NCBI RefSeq assembly: GCF_037935975.1
Contig: NZ_CP149817.1
Span: forward strand, 4,526,001-4,590,000
Source: Teredinibacter turnerae
GTDB taxonomy: Bacteria; Pseudomonadota; Gammaproteobacteria; Pseudomonadales; Cellvibrionaceae
Length of the DNA stretch: 64,000 bases
Reading direction: 5' to 3'
In this document: in pieces, positions 8,726 to 18,323 of the stretch
Position numbering within the stretch: the stretch's first letter is position 1
Layout of the letters: every line of letters begins with the position of its first letter
The notes under the pieces: model-generated
What the model was told of the DNA's origin: nothing
Databases searched by the model: none
Seen by the model: only the letters and a program-made list of their open reading frames with translations
Made by a program: the position numbers and the translations under genes

Positions 8726-10663
8726 ATGAAGAACTTGCTGTTGTTACTGTTCACCCTCTCTTTCGCCCTCGCCCAGTACGCCAATGCCGCGGTCAAGCTG
8801 CCTCGCTTGCTCAGCGACGGCTTGATTTTGCAGCGAGAGACCGTAAACACTCTTTGGGGCTGGGCTTCACCAAATGAAAAAATCTCTGTCTCCGTTGACG
8901 GAAAAACGTTCAAGGCGAAAGCCAGCACCAGCGGTGACTGGTCTGTAAAAATTCCTGCCTACGATGCCGGCGGTCCATACACGATCTCTGTCAAAGGCGA
9001 AAACACCCTGACAATCAAAGACGTCTACTTCGGCGATGTGTGGGTCGCTTCCGGGCAGTCGAATATGCAAACCACGCTCAACAGAATCGAAGAAAGATAC
9101 CCCGATCTGATAGCCAACGCTAACGACCCACTTATTCGTGAATTTACCGTTCCCAGAGAAATGAATTTCAAAGGCCCGCAAAAGGATATAACGGGTGGAG
9201 AATGGCAAGCCAGTGTCAGCGACAAAATCGGTGATCACTCTGCAGTAGCCTATTTTTTCGCAAAAAAAATACAGGAAAAACACAATGTCCCCGTGGGTAT
9301 TTTGGGGGCGAACTTCGGGGGCTCTCCAGCCGAATGCTGGATTAGCCGCGACGACCTTAAACAATACCCTGCGCAATATAAATCAATCGAGAATTTTGAT
9401 GACGATGCGTATCTTCAGTCCATAAAAGACGCTGATCAGCAGGAAAGCAATGCCTGGTTCGCCAAACTCAACGGTGGCGACAAAGGCATGCAGGGAAAAG
9501 TTAAGTGGTACGAGAACTCGTACGACGATGATCAATGGAAAAGCCTGAGCATGCCCTCTGTTTGGGCTGACGAAGGCATCGAGCCCATGACCGGCATTGT
9601 CTGGTTTCGCAAAGAAATCACCTTACCAGAGAGTGTAAAAGACCAGGACGCGTTTCTACGCCTAGGCGTTATTGTCGATGGAGATACCGCATACATCAAC
9701 GGCGAACAGGTAGGCAGCACCGGGTACCGCTACCCACCTCGCCGTTATAAGGTCAAGCCCGGCGTGGTCAAACCCGGTAAAAACATTATCACCTTGCGTG
9801 TTCAGGTGGATAATGGCCAGGGCGAATTTGTTTCCGAAAAACCCTATTACCTGCAAGTGGGCGATACTAAAATCGACCTGAAAGGTGAGTGGAAATACAA
9901 AGTCGCGAACGTTATTGAGCCACCCAAGCCGAAACGCTTTATCCCCTGGAACGAGCCGCTCGGGTGCTACAATGCAATGCTCGCCCCACTGTTCAATATG
10001 AATATTAAAGGCGTTATCTGGTACCAGGGTGAATCGAATACGGGCAATCCGCAAGAGTACGCAACGCTGTTTCCACACCTGATCAAAAGCTGGCGTAGAG
10101 ATTGGAATCAAGGCGACTTCCCCTTCCTGTTCGTGCAGCTAGCCAATTATATGAGCGACCCGCAAGAGCCATCTGAGAGCCAGTGGGCGGCCACACGTTT
10201 TGCCCAATTCCAAACGCTGGACAAGGTCGACAACACCGCTATGGCAGTGATCACCGATGTCGGCGAATGGAACGATTTACACCCTCTCAATAAAAAGGCC
10301 GTTGGAGAACGCCTGGCGCTCGCCGCCGAAGCTTTAGCCTATGGCAACACGGATATTGAATACTCCGGTCCACTGTTCAAAAACCTGGAGCGTAAAAAGA
10401 ATAAGCTGATTATCAGTTTTGATCATGTCGGTGACGGGCTCATAGCCAAAGACGGAAAGCTCGGCGGATTTGCGATTGCCGGCGAGGACGGAAAATATGT
10501 CTGGGCGAAAGCGAAAATCAAGAAAGGCAAAGTAGTGGTGTGGAGCAAGGAGGTAAAAAATCCGGTGAGTGTTCGCTACGCGTGGGCTAACGATCCCAAT
10601 ACTGCAAACCTGTACAATAAAAACGGCCTTCCTGCATCCGTGTTTGAGGCAACCGTGAACTAG
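8726..10663 (+). CDS. Secreted sialate O-acetylesterase-family carbohydrate esterase (SASA)
   Basis: A 645-residue secreted protein. A clear Sec signal peptide (MKNLLLLLFTLSFA, cut near ANA-A) sets the start at ATG 8726 rather than an upstream TTG. The SGNH-type esterase domain shows GQSNM at 110-114 with nucleophile Ser112, and the NDLHP segment with Asp517 and His519. Between about residues 260 and 400 a jelly-roll domain resembling the GH2 sugar-binding domain (WFRKEITLP, AYINGEQVGS) is inserted, as in many family members. It should remove acetyl groups from sugars. Given the polysaccharide-degrading host, a hemicellulose or pectin side chain is as likely as sialic acid. It stands alone with its own terminator. 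Confidence 0.88.
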   Translation: MKNLLLLLFTLSFALAQYANAAVKLPRLLSDGLILQRETVNTLWGWASPNEKISVSVDGKTFKAKASTSGDWSVKIPAYDAGGPYTISVKGENTLTIKDVYFGDVWVASGQSNMQTTLNRIEERYPDLIANANDPLIREFTVPREMNFKGPQKDITGGEWQASVSDKIGDHSAVAYFFAKKIQEKHNVPVGILGANFGGSPAECWISRDDLKQYPAQYKSIENFDDDAYLQSIKDADQQESNAWFAKLNGGDKGMQGKVKWYENSYDDDQWKSLSMPSVWADEGIEPMTGIVWFRKEITLPESVKDQDAFLRLGVIVDGDTAYINGEQVGSTGYRYPPRRYKVKPGVVKPGKNIITLRVQVDNGQGEFVSEKPYYLQVGDTKIDLKGEWKYKVANVIEPPKPKRFIPWNEPLGCYNAMLAPLFNMNIKGVIWYQGESNTGNPQEYATLFPHLIKSWRRDWNQGDFPFLFVQLANYMSDPQEPSESQWAATRFAQFQTLDKVDNTAMAVITDVGEWNDLHPLNKKAVGERLALAAEALAYGNTDIEYSGPLFKNLERKKNKLIISFDHVGDGLIAKDGKLGGFAIAGEDGKYVWAKAKIKKGKVVVWSKEVKNPVSVRYAWANDPNTANLYNKNGLPASVFEATVN

Positions 10664-10687
10664 CGCCAACCAAACTCTCGCTAACAT

Positions 10688-10717
10688 AAAGCCGGTTTTG
10701 CACAACCGGCTTTTTTA
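10688..10717 (+). terminator. Rho-independent terminator of the esterase gene
   Basis: AAGCCGGTT and AACCGGCTT form a stem around TTGCAC, followed by a T run. It lies about 25 bases after the stop of the esterase gene. Confidence 0.9.
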
Positions 10718-10756
10718 TGGCTGAAAGAAATTGATAGGTCACGCAGGGACTAACCC

Positions 10757-10931
10757 CTATTAACCCGGCGATTAATAGAGATGATCCTATCTATTTAATC
10801 GCGCACCCTTGAAACACTGACAAAAATGTGTGAATTTTCTGATAGTTCAAGGGTTTAGATCGCCCAACGGGCAATGGCGGAGATTCTCTGCCCCGCCTAT
10901 TAACTTTGCTAGTTTCATTGCCAAGTTAATA
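10757..10931. repeat. Intergenic palindromic repeats, copy B
   Basis: Two related palindromes lie in the gap before the photolyase gene end. The first, CTATTAA..TTAATAG (10757-10778), has perfect 7-bp arms. The second (10897-10931) pairs CTATTAACTTTGCTA with TTGCCAAGTTAATAA around GTTTCA, matching 12 of 15 positions. The second copy and its left flank clearly resemble copy A at 1302-1337. Confidence 0.6.
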
Positions 10932-10942
10932 ATAATCACAAT

Positions 10943-12304
10943 TCACTCGGGTGGCCTGCCTCGTTCATCCGCTAAAGGCCAATCCGCCGCATCCACCGAA
11001 TTCACCCCAGCCGCTGCGCTCTCGCCGCCCCACTTAGCGATAAAGTCGCCCTCAGGGTCGTATATTTCCCGCTGCTTATCCAAATTAAAATGTCGCCCAC
11101 CGCGCGGATCCGCTCCAACGCCGGCAATGTACTGCCAGTTACCCCAGTTCGATGCGACATCGTAGTCGATAAGTTGCTGCTCAAAATAAGCCGCGCCGTA
11201 GCGCCAGTCCAGTGCCAACTCGTTAACCAGACAGCTGGCTGCGATCTGTCGCCCGCGATTGGACATATACCCCGTGGCATTGAGTTGTCTCATCAATGCA
11301 TTCACCAACGGGAATGGTGTACCGCCTTCGCACCACTGCATAAAACGCTGCGAGTAAAAGGTGTTCAGCTTTTTACTACCGTTAATGCCATCCCGCGCAA
11401 ACAAACGCGCTCCGTGTACATACGCCGACCACTGAAAGTACTCTCGCCACAACAACTCGAACCCTATCCAGTAGGTGGATTCATTCGCCGAATATTGCGC
11501 TTCATACTCGCCCAACGCGAGCAACACCTGGTTAACCGACAGGCAACCATTCGCGAGCCAGGGCGATAATTTGGTGGAATTAACCCAGCCATCCAATGCG
11601 TTCCGCACAGTTTTGTACTCGCTGGGCGCCGTTGTATGAAAATACCCCTGCAATTGCTGAACTCCAGCCTCAGCCCCGCCTTTGAATATTGATCTGCTTT
11701 GGTTTTTCAGTAACGCCCATGTAAAGGTTTGGCCGCGATCCAACTCCCGGGGCGGCGGCGGAAGGTCGCAAACGGGCAACAGGTTCCGGTTATCGGCCAG
11801 CGGCTCCACTTTCTTTCTAAATTGCGAAAAGGTTTTTGGCAGATCGGTGAGCGGAAAGGGCAGAAGATTTTCGTCGTTAAACAACGTATGGGTTGCGATA
11901 GCGTTGAAGCTGATATGACGATAGCGGCGCTGCAGCATTGCCCACTGCTTGCATTCATAGAAGCCTGCATGTCGACTGCGTACGACCAAGCCTGGATCAT
12001 ACTTGCCAATTAACTGCGCCATTGCCTGCAAGGGCGACTCTCGAAGAACGAGTAACGTCTGACCGACAGCATTCAGATCGACGGACAATTGCGCGAGAGA
12101 TTCCTGTAAAAATCTGTCCCGCATCGGCCCCATGGATCTGAGGCCGTACCGATTGGGTGCATACAAGCGAGGATCAAGTATGTAAACGCAGAGTAAGGTC
12201 TCACACGACTGGGCCGCATGATTCAATGCCGCGTTGTCGGTGATACGCAGGTCGTTGCTAAACCAGAACACACCGACTCTGCTCTTGGGCAATATCGCAG
12301 CCAC
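10943..12304 (-). CDS. Cryptochrome/photolyase, DASH type
   Basis: A 453-residue flavoprotein. The N-terminal Rossmann-like antenna domain begins VGVFWFSNDLRITDNAAL. The C-terminal FAD-binding domain contains ELLWREYFQW and the long CRY-DASH signature around TGYMSNRGRQIAAS followed by NWGNWQYIAGVGADPRGGRHF. Family members repair cyclobutane dimers, mainly in single-stranded DNA, and may sense blue light. The GTG start at 12304 has a GAGGGG site seven bases before it. It follows the renalase-like gene by 38 bases, so the two probably form an operon. The C-terminal tail is short and rich in Ala and Gly. Confidence 0.93.
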   Translation of the reverse strand: MAAILPKSRVGVFWFSNDLRITDNAALNHAAQSCETLLCVYILDPRLYAPNRYGLRSMGPMRDRFLQESLAQLSVDLNAVGQTLLVLRESPLQAMAQLIGKYDPGLVVRSRHAGFYECKQWAMLQRRYRHISFNAIATHTLFNDENLLPFPLTDLPKTFSQFRKKVEPLADNRNLLPVCDLPPPPRELDRGQTFTWALLKNQSRSIFKGGAEAGVQQLQGYFHTTAPSEYKTVRNALDGWVNSTKLSPWLANGCLSVNQVLLALGEYEAQYSANESTYWIGFELLWREYFQWSAYVHGARLFARDGINGSKKLNTFYSQRFMQWCEGGTPFPLVNALMRQLNATGYMSNRGRQIAASCLVNELALDWRYGAAYFEQQLIDYDVASNWGNWQYIAGVGADPRGGRHFNLDKQREIYDPEGDFIAKWGGESAAAGVNSVDAADWPLADERGRPPE

Positions 12305-12342
12305 TCAATACCCCTCTCGCTATGGCCCGTTGGTTGATCGGC

Positions 12343-13341
12343 TCATAGCCCAGTCAAAATCTGCTCAGCTACTGTCAAACCAGACAAATAAGCGCCCTCG
12401 AATCGGCCACCTGCAGCCCAGTCACCCGCGACAGCCAGCCCGACGTCTGAGTCGACAAGGCAGGCGTGCTCCAACGGTTGCCCTATCACCCTGGCAAACC
12501 GCCAAAAATGACTATAGTGCTCTACTACCCTCAGTGGTCGTGAGCGGTATCCGGTCAGTGCTCGGTTCAGCCATTGCGATCCAGATTCCACCAGATCCAG
12601 CGCGGTATTTTTACCCTGCAGTTCCGACCAATCGCCGGCGAAATGCAACATCCACAGATCGTCCCAATGTGGGGACGAATCTCGCATTGGGCGCGACGAT
12701 AAGCGGGAAACCCAGGACACGAGATCGTCGCCAAAAAAGCCCTTTATGTCGCCCTCCACATGTCCGCGTGTCGCTAGCGCCAGCGCCCAACACGCCTGGT
12801 GAACCTCGGTGGGAATACGAGACGCAATCTCATACTCGTGCAGCAAAGCCTTGCTCTGGTTAGCAGGCAAACACACAATCACCCGATCAAATCGTTCTTG
12901 ATCTCCGTTTGAATCATTGCCAGTGACCACGCACCACTGCCCGTTAGCGACCAGCAAACGCTCGACTCGAGAGTTAAGAGACACATCCAGATTTTCGGCA
13001 AGTTCATGCGCAGGGCTGTTCATTGCAGGCACCCCCACATACCGGGTCTGGCTATCCTCCCGCGCGCGCAAGCCGGCCTCGCCAACCTCGTAGGGGGAAA
13101 ACGACCAGGGTTCCACCACGCCAGCGCGTACCCACTCGTCCACCTTCGTGCGAAACCGCGGATCACGCGCAGTAAAATACTGCGCGCCTAAATCCAGCGA
13201 TGCCCACGGCAGTCGTTTATTTGCCAAGCGGCCACCGACGCCTCGGGACTTTTCGAACACACGTACCTTGGCGCCATTCGCCTGCAACAGGTTTGCCGCA
13301 GTCAGGCCAGCCAGGCCTGCACCAATAATCGCAATATTCAT
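12343..13341 (-). CDS. FAD-dependent amine-oxidase/renalase-like flavoprotein
   Basis: A 332-residue cytoplasmic protein. The N-terminus IAIIGAGLAGLTAANLL is a dinucleotide-binding GxGxxG motif, followed by the FEKSRGVGGRLA flavin motif of the amine-oxidase superfamily. The C-terminal AVAGDWAAGGRFEGAYLSG is the conserved FAD-contacting end. Bacterial renalase-like proteins oxidise dihydronicotinamide isomers, but the substrate here is not shown. Genes of this type often sit beside photolyase genes in proteobacteria, as here (38-base gap). That suggests a shared role in light or oxidative stress; this is an inference from position only. Confidence 0.85.
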   Translation of the reverse strand: MNIAIIGAGLAGLTAANLLQANGAKVRVFEKSRGVGGRLANKRLPWASLDLGAQYFTARDPRFRTKVDEWVRAGVVEPWSFSPYEVGEAGLRAREDSQTRYVGVPAMNSPAHELAENLDVSLNSRVERLLVANGQWCVVTGNDSNGDQERFDRVIVCLPANQSKALLHEYEIASRIPTEVHQACWALALATRGHVEGDIKGFFGDDLVSWVSRLSSRPMRDSSPHWDDLWMLHFAGDWSELQGKNTALDLVESGSQWLNRALTGYRSRPLRVVEHYSHFWRFARVIGQPLEHACLVDSDVGLAVAGDWAAGGRFEGAYLSGLTVAEQILTGL

Positions 13342-13648
13342 GGTTCAGTTTTTTAGTAGGTTGGGAGTGATGTTACGAAGCGGCGATAGGTTTGGTTTAA
13401 ACCGGAATACGCCAGCGCCATCCGTATTCTTTCGGCGATACTCAGCATTTCATCATATCTGAAGCAAAGATTCTCGCCCCATGATCCACACAAACAAAAG
13501 AATCGGGAATACGAAGACAGAGCCGACAGAGTTTTTCTTGTGCAGGCCAGTTTCGATGGCGCCATTAACGGCGAAGAAGCGGTGGCGGTGGCGGTGGCGT
13601 TATTTTGAAATAATAAAAATTAACACTACCGCTCCGCTCAGAAAGGCA
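13342..13648. other. Intergenic region with a short GGTGGC repeat
   Basis: The region holds no credible gene. The only structure is a run of about four GGTGGC-like hexamers at 13579-13600, followed by AT-rich DNA before the stop of the GH2 gene. No T-tailed hairpin was found for either neighbour. Confidence 0.4.
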
Positions 13649-16399
13649 CTACTTCGTACTGTTCAGTTCGATCACAGCGGAAGAAAGGTTTTCGCCAGCA
13701 ACAGTCACTTCGATGGCACCGGTACTACCGGGTTTTGCACGCACAATGGCCAGAGCGAGCCCATTAAACGCGGCGCGTTTCGCCGATGGGAATGCCACAA
13801 GATCTGTAGCGTCACCATTGTCAGTGGCAACCAACTCGCCAGCCCCACGGACTGTAAACGTCAGTGAAGGGTTGGCGGTGGGAACCATGCGGCCGTTTGC
13901 ATCCACCACGGTTGCAGTAACGAAAGCGAGGTCTTTGCCATCCGCTTGAATACCGGCGCGATCCACAGTCAAGGTTAAGCCTGCCGGTTCACCCGTTGTC
14001 ACCACGGTGTCTGTCGCCCATTTCTCACCGTCTTTGTAGGCGACCACGCTCAACTCTCCCGGCTGATAGACAACATCATCCCAACGCAGTCGATACTCCA
14101 GATCGCCCTTTTGCTTACGCCCTTGGGATTTACCGTTGACAAATAATTCAGCTTCATCGCCGGAAGTAAAGACGTGCACAGGCGTGACCTTGCCTACCCG
14201 ATCTGGCCAGTTCCAATGGGGCAGAATATGGGCCATGGGGTAGTCGGGTCGCCAGTGGGCCTGATAGAGATAGAAGCGATCTTTTTTGAATCCGGCGAGA
14301 TCAATGACGCCAAAATATGAACTGCGCGCAGAATAATACGGCGTGGGTTCGCCCAGATAATCCCAACCGCTCCACACAAATCCGCCAGCAACATACGGAT
14401 GCTGCGCAAGCGAGCGAAATACCTTATCGGCAGATGAGCCAAAAGGTGCGGTATAGAGTTCATAGGCACTGACCTGTGCAGACGATGGATCTCCGCCTTT
14501 GCCATCGGCAACCGGCGCACTGATGCCCCGCGCCACAGGAAACAAATATTCTCCACGCGAGCTCACCGCGGCCGCGTTTTCACTGCTAAAAATCGCCTTG
14601 CCCGGAAATGCTTTGTGAAACTGCGGGTAACTTGGCGGCGTACGAATACCTTTTAAATGCGCGTAGGCCTCCGCATCGCGTATGCCCTCTCCCTGATAAT
14701 TCAGACTGATGGTATCCATGGTTTCAGGGAAAGGCATGTGCGCTTTGGCGTAATTCATCGACGCCGCTGTCGGCCGGGTCGGGTCCTCCGAGTGCGCGAT
14801 ATCATGCAAGCGCTGGCCGACTTTCGCTCCGTCAGTATCGGTGTACTGCTCACCCACTTCGTTGCCCACACTCCACATAAAGACGGAGGGGTGATTGCGG
14901 TCGCGGCGGATCATCGAACGCAAATCTGCTTCTGACCAGTCGTCGAAGATCAGATGAAAATCCAGCGGCGTCTTTTTGCGTTGCCAGGAGTCGAACACCT
15001 CATCAACTACCAGAAAGCCCATTTTATCTGTAAGCGTAAGTAATTCGCGCGCGGGTGGGTTATGAGCCATGCGAATTGCGTTAGTCCCCATTTCCTGCAA
15101 CAGCTCTAATTGCCGTTGTGCCGCGCGCACATTAAATGCGGCACCCAGCGCGCCCAAGTCGTGGTGCTGGTTCACCCCCTGAAGATAAATATGTTCACCG
15201 TTAACGAGCACACCGATGTTCGGGTCGATCTCAATAGTGCGTATGCCAAAGGGAGTACGATACTCATCGACCACCTTGCCTTGCGCAACTACCTTGGTAA
15301 TCGCTACATAGCGGTTCGGTGTCTGGGTTGGCCGCGGCCCCCACAGTTTGGGATTTATCACCCTGAAGCGAGAATCTACCGTTGCCGCACCCCTGCCTTC
15401 GACATCTGTGCTAATAGGCCCCACTTTCGCGACCGCCGCTCCCACAGGCTCGTCCTGCTCGTTCAGTTCGAAAACATCGGTTTCGACTTGCACCGATGCA
15501 GCGGCAGGCGATTGATTATTCAACGCGACAGACAAGCGCACTGTCGCTTCCTGTTCATCCGCCGCACTAACAACAATGTTCGTCCCCCACTGCGCCACGT
15601 GCACCGGCTGTGTTTTTACCAGCCATACATTGCGGTAGAGACCGCCGCCGGGGTACCAGCGGGAGGATGCGGGCGGATTATCCACCCGAATTGCAATTTG
15701 GTTCGGTTTACCTATCTCCGCGTAAGGGGTGAGGTCCACTCGCCAGGAGGCGTAACCATAGGGCCAACCGCCCACCAAATGACCGTTGAACCACACCATT
15801 GCGTATGACATGGCCCCGTCAATATCCAAAAACAGGGATTTACCGGCATCCGCTTCCGTCAACATAATCTGCTTGCGATACCAGCCAACACCGGGGCTTG
15901 GCAGTCGGCCCATGCCACCGCCAACCGGTGCGTTATCACCCTCGTAAAACGGCCCCTGAATTGCCCAGTCGTGAGGGACGGAGACTGTCTGCCATCCGCG
16001 ATCGTCAAAATCCGCCTGAATAAACGGGAAATCGCCGTGGGGTGGCGCGCTTGCGGGGGCAGCGTAATGCTCGGCCGGGTCGGCAATAAACGGGTTCGCC
16101 ATCGGCAAAATCCAGGGGCGTAATACATTGCTCCCACCGTGTAGCGTCACCGCCTCGGTTGGCTTCGCATCCGCAGGCTTATCATCCTGGTGTTCGCTGT
16201 GATCGGGACGAACGTCGTACACAAGCCCATCGGCGTCAGCGGCGTTTTCGTATTTCATAAAACGCCAGCCATCGTCCAACAGAAGCCGCTCGCGCGGCGA
16301 AGAAGCTGACTCGTACGAAGGTTTAGTCCACATACACGCGCTGAGCATGCCTGTAGATATGGCGAGAGCCAGCCCAATTATGGCGGCTTTTGTTCTCAT
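13649..16399 (-). CDS. GH2 family glycosidase lipoprotein (beta-galactosidase-like)
   Basis: A 916-residue surface or periplasmic enzyme. LSAC at 19-22 is a lipobox, so it is predicted to be a lipoprotein. The domains in order are a sugar-binding jelly roll (about 50-270), an immunoglobulin-like domain, the (beta/alpha)8 barrel (about 385-680), a DUF4982-like domain, and a C-terminal invasin-like Ig domain (about 790-916). Glu514 in WSVGNEVG is the expected acid/base. Glu607 in the FSSENAA segment is the likely nucleophile, though assigned with less certainty. The length and extra domains are typical of polysaccharide-degrading bacteria rather than of LacZ. A GTATAC palindrome 88 bases upstream matches one before the TonB receptor at 21629. 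Confidence 0.88.
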   Translation of the reverse strand: MRTKAAIIGLALAISTGMLSACMWTKPSYESASSPRERLLLDDGWRFMKYENAADADGLVYDVRPDHSEHQDDKPADAKPTEAVTLHGGSNVLRPWILPMANPFIADPAEHYAAPASAPPHGDFPFIQADFDDRGWQTVSVPHDWAIQGPFYEGDNAPVGGGMGRLPSPGVGWYRKQIMLTEADAGKSLFLDIDGAMSYAMVWFNGHLVGGWPYGYASWRVDLTPYAEIGKPNQIAIRVDNPPASSRWYPGGGLYRNVWLVKTQPVHVAQWGTNIVVSAADEQEATVRLSVALNNQSPAAASVQVETDVFELNEQDEPVGAAVAKVGPISTDVEGRGAATVDSRFRVINPKLWGPRPTQTPNRYVAITKVVAQGKVVDEYRTPFGIRTIEIDPNIGVLVNGEHIYLQGVNQHHDLGALGAAFNVRAAQRQLELLQEMGTNAIRMAHNPPARELLTLTDKMGFLVVDEVFDSWQRKKTPLDFHLIFDDWSEADLRSMIRRDRNHPSVFMWSVGNEVGEQYTDTDGAKVGQRLHDIAHSEDPTRPTAASMNYAKAHMPFPETMDTISLNYQGEGIRDAEAYAHLKGIRTPPSYPQFHKAFPGKAIFSSENAAAVSSRGEYLFPVARGISAPVADGKGGDPSSAQVSAYELYTAPFGSSADKVFRSLAQHPYVAGGFVWSGWDYLGEPTPYYSARSSYFGVIDLAGFKKDRFYLYQAHWRPDYPMAHILPHWNWPDRVGKVTPVHVFTSGDEAELFVNGKSQGRKQKGDLEYRLRWDDVVYQPGELSVVAYKDGEKWATDTVVTTGEPAGLTLTVDRAGIQADGKDLAFVTATVVDANGRMVPTANPSLTFTVRGAGELVATDNGDATDLVAFPSAKRAAFNGLALAIVRAKPGSTGAIEVTVAGENLSSAVIELNSTK

Positions 16400-16486
16400 A
16401 GAGATCTCTCGGTGACGTTGATTTATATTTATATGGCGCCTGTTGATGCCCTTGCATAACTCTATGCGTGTGCAAATTTCACACTA

Positions 16487-16492
16487 GTATAC
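16487..16492. promoter_or_regulatory. Candidate GntR/FCD operator (GTATAC) upstream of GH2
   Basis: GTATAC within ACTAGTATACATGC. FCD-type GntR regulators such as ExuR and UxuR commonly bind GTATAC-centred palindromes. The same core sits in a longer palindrome before the TonB receptor, whose neighbour is a GntR gene. A six-base core occurs by chance many times in a window this size, so this copy alone is weak. The 16400-16760 gap shows nothing else clear. Confidence 0.35.
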
Positions 16493-16760
16493 ATGCAATT
16501 AATCATGCCAGAAGCAAATGACGCCTGACGGACTGAGCTCAATGATAAGCGTTACATTTTTGCTTGTGGGAAGTACTGATCAGCTTCTGCTGCTAGCGCC
16601 CAGGGAGATTCTACGTCCTCTAACTGAAGTTCTGTTAAGCGAAACCCTTTCAAGTGTAGGACTGTCGAGTGTAGGGCTGTTTCACATTTGCTGCGAACGG
16701 CACAATGGCTTTGTGCTCAAGCGCAAAAATCAGCCGCTAGTGGCGACCGCTCTTTCACTT

Positions 16761-18200
16761 TTAGACCTGATGGCCACCAAGCTCCAGGTCAGGCTCATCA
16801 TCGAGTTCCACGCCACTGTCACGACATTTTTCCAGACACATACCGATAAGCTTAATAATGCCGTGGAGCGTACTCATCGCAGAACCTACGATCATAAGCA
16901 CCACACCGATGTTCACCGTCGGGTCATCCTCATCGTCCTGCCGATCAGCCGACACGATAGTGCCATACACATAAAGTACCCCCCCTATGCATTTCAGGAG
17001 TGAGGCTAACAATGCCGCGATGGGTTTTAAGTAGGCCGTGTAGCTCTTTCCCTGCCAAATGTTGGTAATGAGGATATCCAACTGCAGAATAATGTTGGTG
17101 GCTTCAGTCAACGCCCAGGTGGCGGTGGATAAAACCCCGGCCAGGGAGGCCGCTGCCTCGTGTTCTAGCAGCTCCAGAATAGCGGATTCAATACCGTACG
17201 CACCGCTGGCCATGTTCGATAACCCCATGAGCACAGTGTAACCAGCCTCTCGCTTATCCTCAGACGCGGTTGCGGTGCCTAGCTGAGTTAGACCGTCAAA
17301 CAGCAGCTTACAGCCGCTGGCTAACACCCCACTACTGCCAATAGTCAGCAAGGCTGAGGACTCAGCGGTATCCGAAATGGTATTGGCGACAGCCCCCAGC
17401 AGGTTGGAGCTATCACCAAAAGTCCGGCCGCCGAAGGCTTTGTCACGAATGCGCTCGCCAATACCTCGCGGCTCTTCTTCCCCCATGTCGATAATAAAGT
17501 GATCTGGATGCTCGACATCATTCTCCAGCACCAACGCTTCATCCGGCCCAACATGGTCAAGTGGGTTGATTAGCGGGTTTATTAGTGGGTCTTGATCCTG
17601 GTGATGCGGGGGGACAAATATTTCCTGATTGGGCGCGTCTGGCTGCACGTTGTTCGCAGGGTTTGGTGCTGGGCGCGGTCTGCGACCCATTGGGCGGGGC
17701 GCTTTACCCTGCTGACCAATAGTGCGCCTGCGCTGATCCTCGTCTTTCGGTTTGTTCCGCTTGGGTATTTGTGGCCTCCCCCGCGCCTTGTAGGTGCTCT
17801 GGCGGCTTTTAAAATCACCACCACCAAATTGCGCGATTCCGGAGTGAGGCTGTGCAGCACCGCGATGCGACATCTCCGTGCTCGGATCACTGCCACGCGG
17901 CGACCGCAGCTTTGCCAATAATTGCAAGCGATGCTCAGGCATCGATCGCAAATCGCGAAACTGACACGCCGCTGCCCCCATCGCCGGCATGGGCGCGGGG
18001 TGTGTGCTGGACGCTTCTCTTTCAGACTTTTCCACAAGCAGCTCCGCGGAATTGGAAAATACGCGCCAAGGTGGCACCAGCGTCGATCTTGCCGCTACTG
18101 GAGCCGTGCTCGGTGCGTATTTTTGGATGAACTGATGACGCTGCCGGATGTTGTCCCGGGCAGCGAAGTGCGAACAGGCATAGTGCAAACCGGTTAGCAC
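16761..18200 (-). CDS. Orphan protein with Pro/Arg-rich middle and hydrophobic helical C-terminus
   Basis: A 479-residue protein of no family I recognise. Residues 1-135 are of low hydrophobicity. Residues 136-200 are rich in Arg, Lys and Pro, and a LINPLINPL repeat at 207-214 is followed by acidic stretches. From about 264 to 460 it is strongly hydrophobic and rich in Ala, Gly and Leu, with four or five possible membrane helices (about 283-304, 353-382, 391-416, 431-454) broken by a DRQDDEDDP loop. The tail is acidic. There is no signal peptide. This disordered front and membrane-active back resembles secreted or injected toxins, but no toxin motif or immunity gene is visible. The GTG start has no clear ribosome binding site, so the true N-terminus is uncertain. 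Confidence 0.55.
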   Translation of the reverse strand: MLTGLHYACSHFAARDNIRQRHQFIQKYAPSTAPVAARSTLVPPWRVFSNSAELLVEKSEREASSTHPAPMPAMGAAACQFRDLRSMPEHRLQLLAKLRSPRGSDPSTEMSHRGAAQPHSGIAQFGGGDFKSRQSTYKARGRPQIPKRNKPKDEDQRRRTIGQQGKAPRPMGRRPRPAPNPANNVQPDAPNQEIFVPPHHQDQDPLINPLINPLDHVGPDEALVLENDVEHPDHFIIDMGEEEPRGIGERIRDKAFGGRTFGDSSNLLGAVANTISDTAESSALLTIGSSGVLASGCKLLFDGLTQLGTATASEDKREAGYTVLMGLSNMASGAYGIESAILELLEHEAAASLAGVLSTATWALTEATNIILQLDILITNIWQGKSYTAYLKPIAALLASLLKCIGGVLYVYGTIVSADRQDDEDDPTVNIGVVLMIVGSAMSTLHGIIKLIGMCLEKCRDSGVELDDEPDLELGGHQV

Positions 18201-18323
18201 GAAATGAAATGAAAAAGCGTTATGAGCCGATAAATCTCTTTCATTCGACGGGAGGTGGCATTCGTGACAGAGCGAGGAGCACGGTGATTGGCCGTCCGCC
18301 CGTTGCCGAGAACACGAACCGGT

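Noticed and set aside
15110-15808. 232-codon open frame antisense to GH2
   Set aside because: It is the reverse strand of a well-supported glycosidase, with no coding features.
16518-17003. 161-codon open frame on the + strand
   Set aside because: It overlaps the C-terminus of the orphan protein gene in antisense and has no ribosome binding site.
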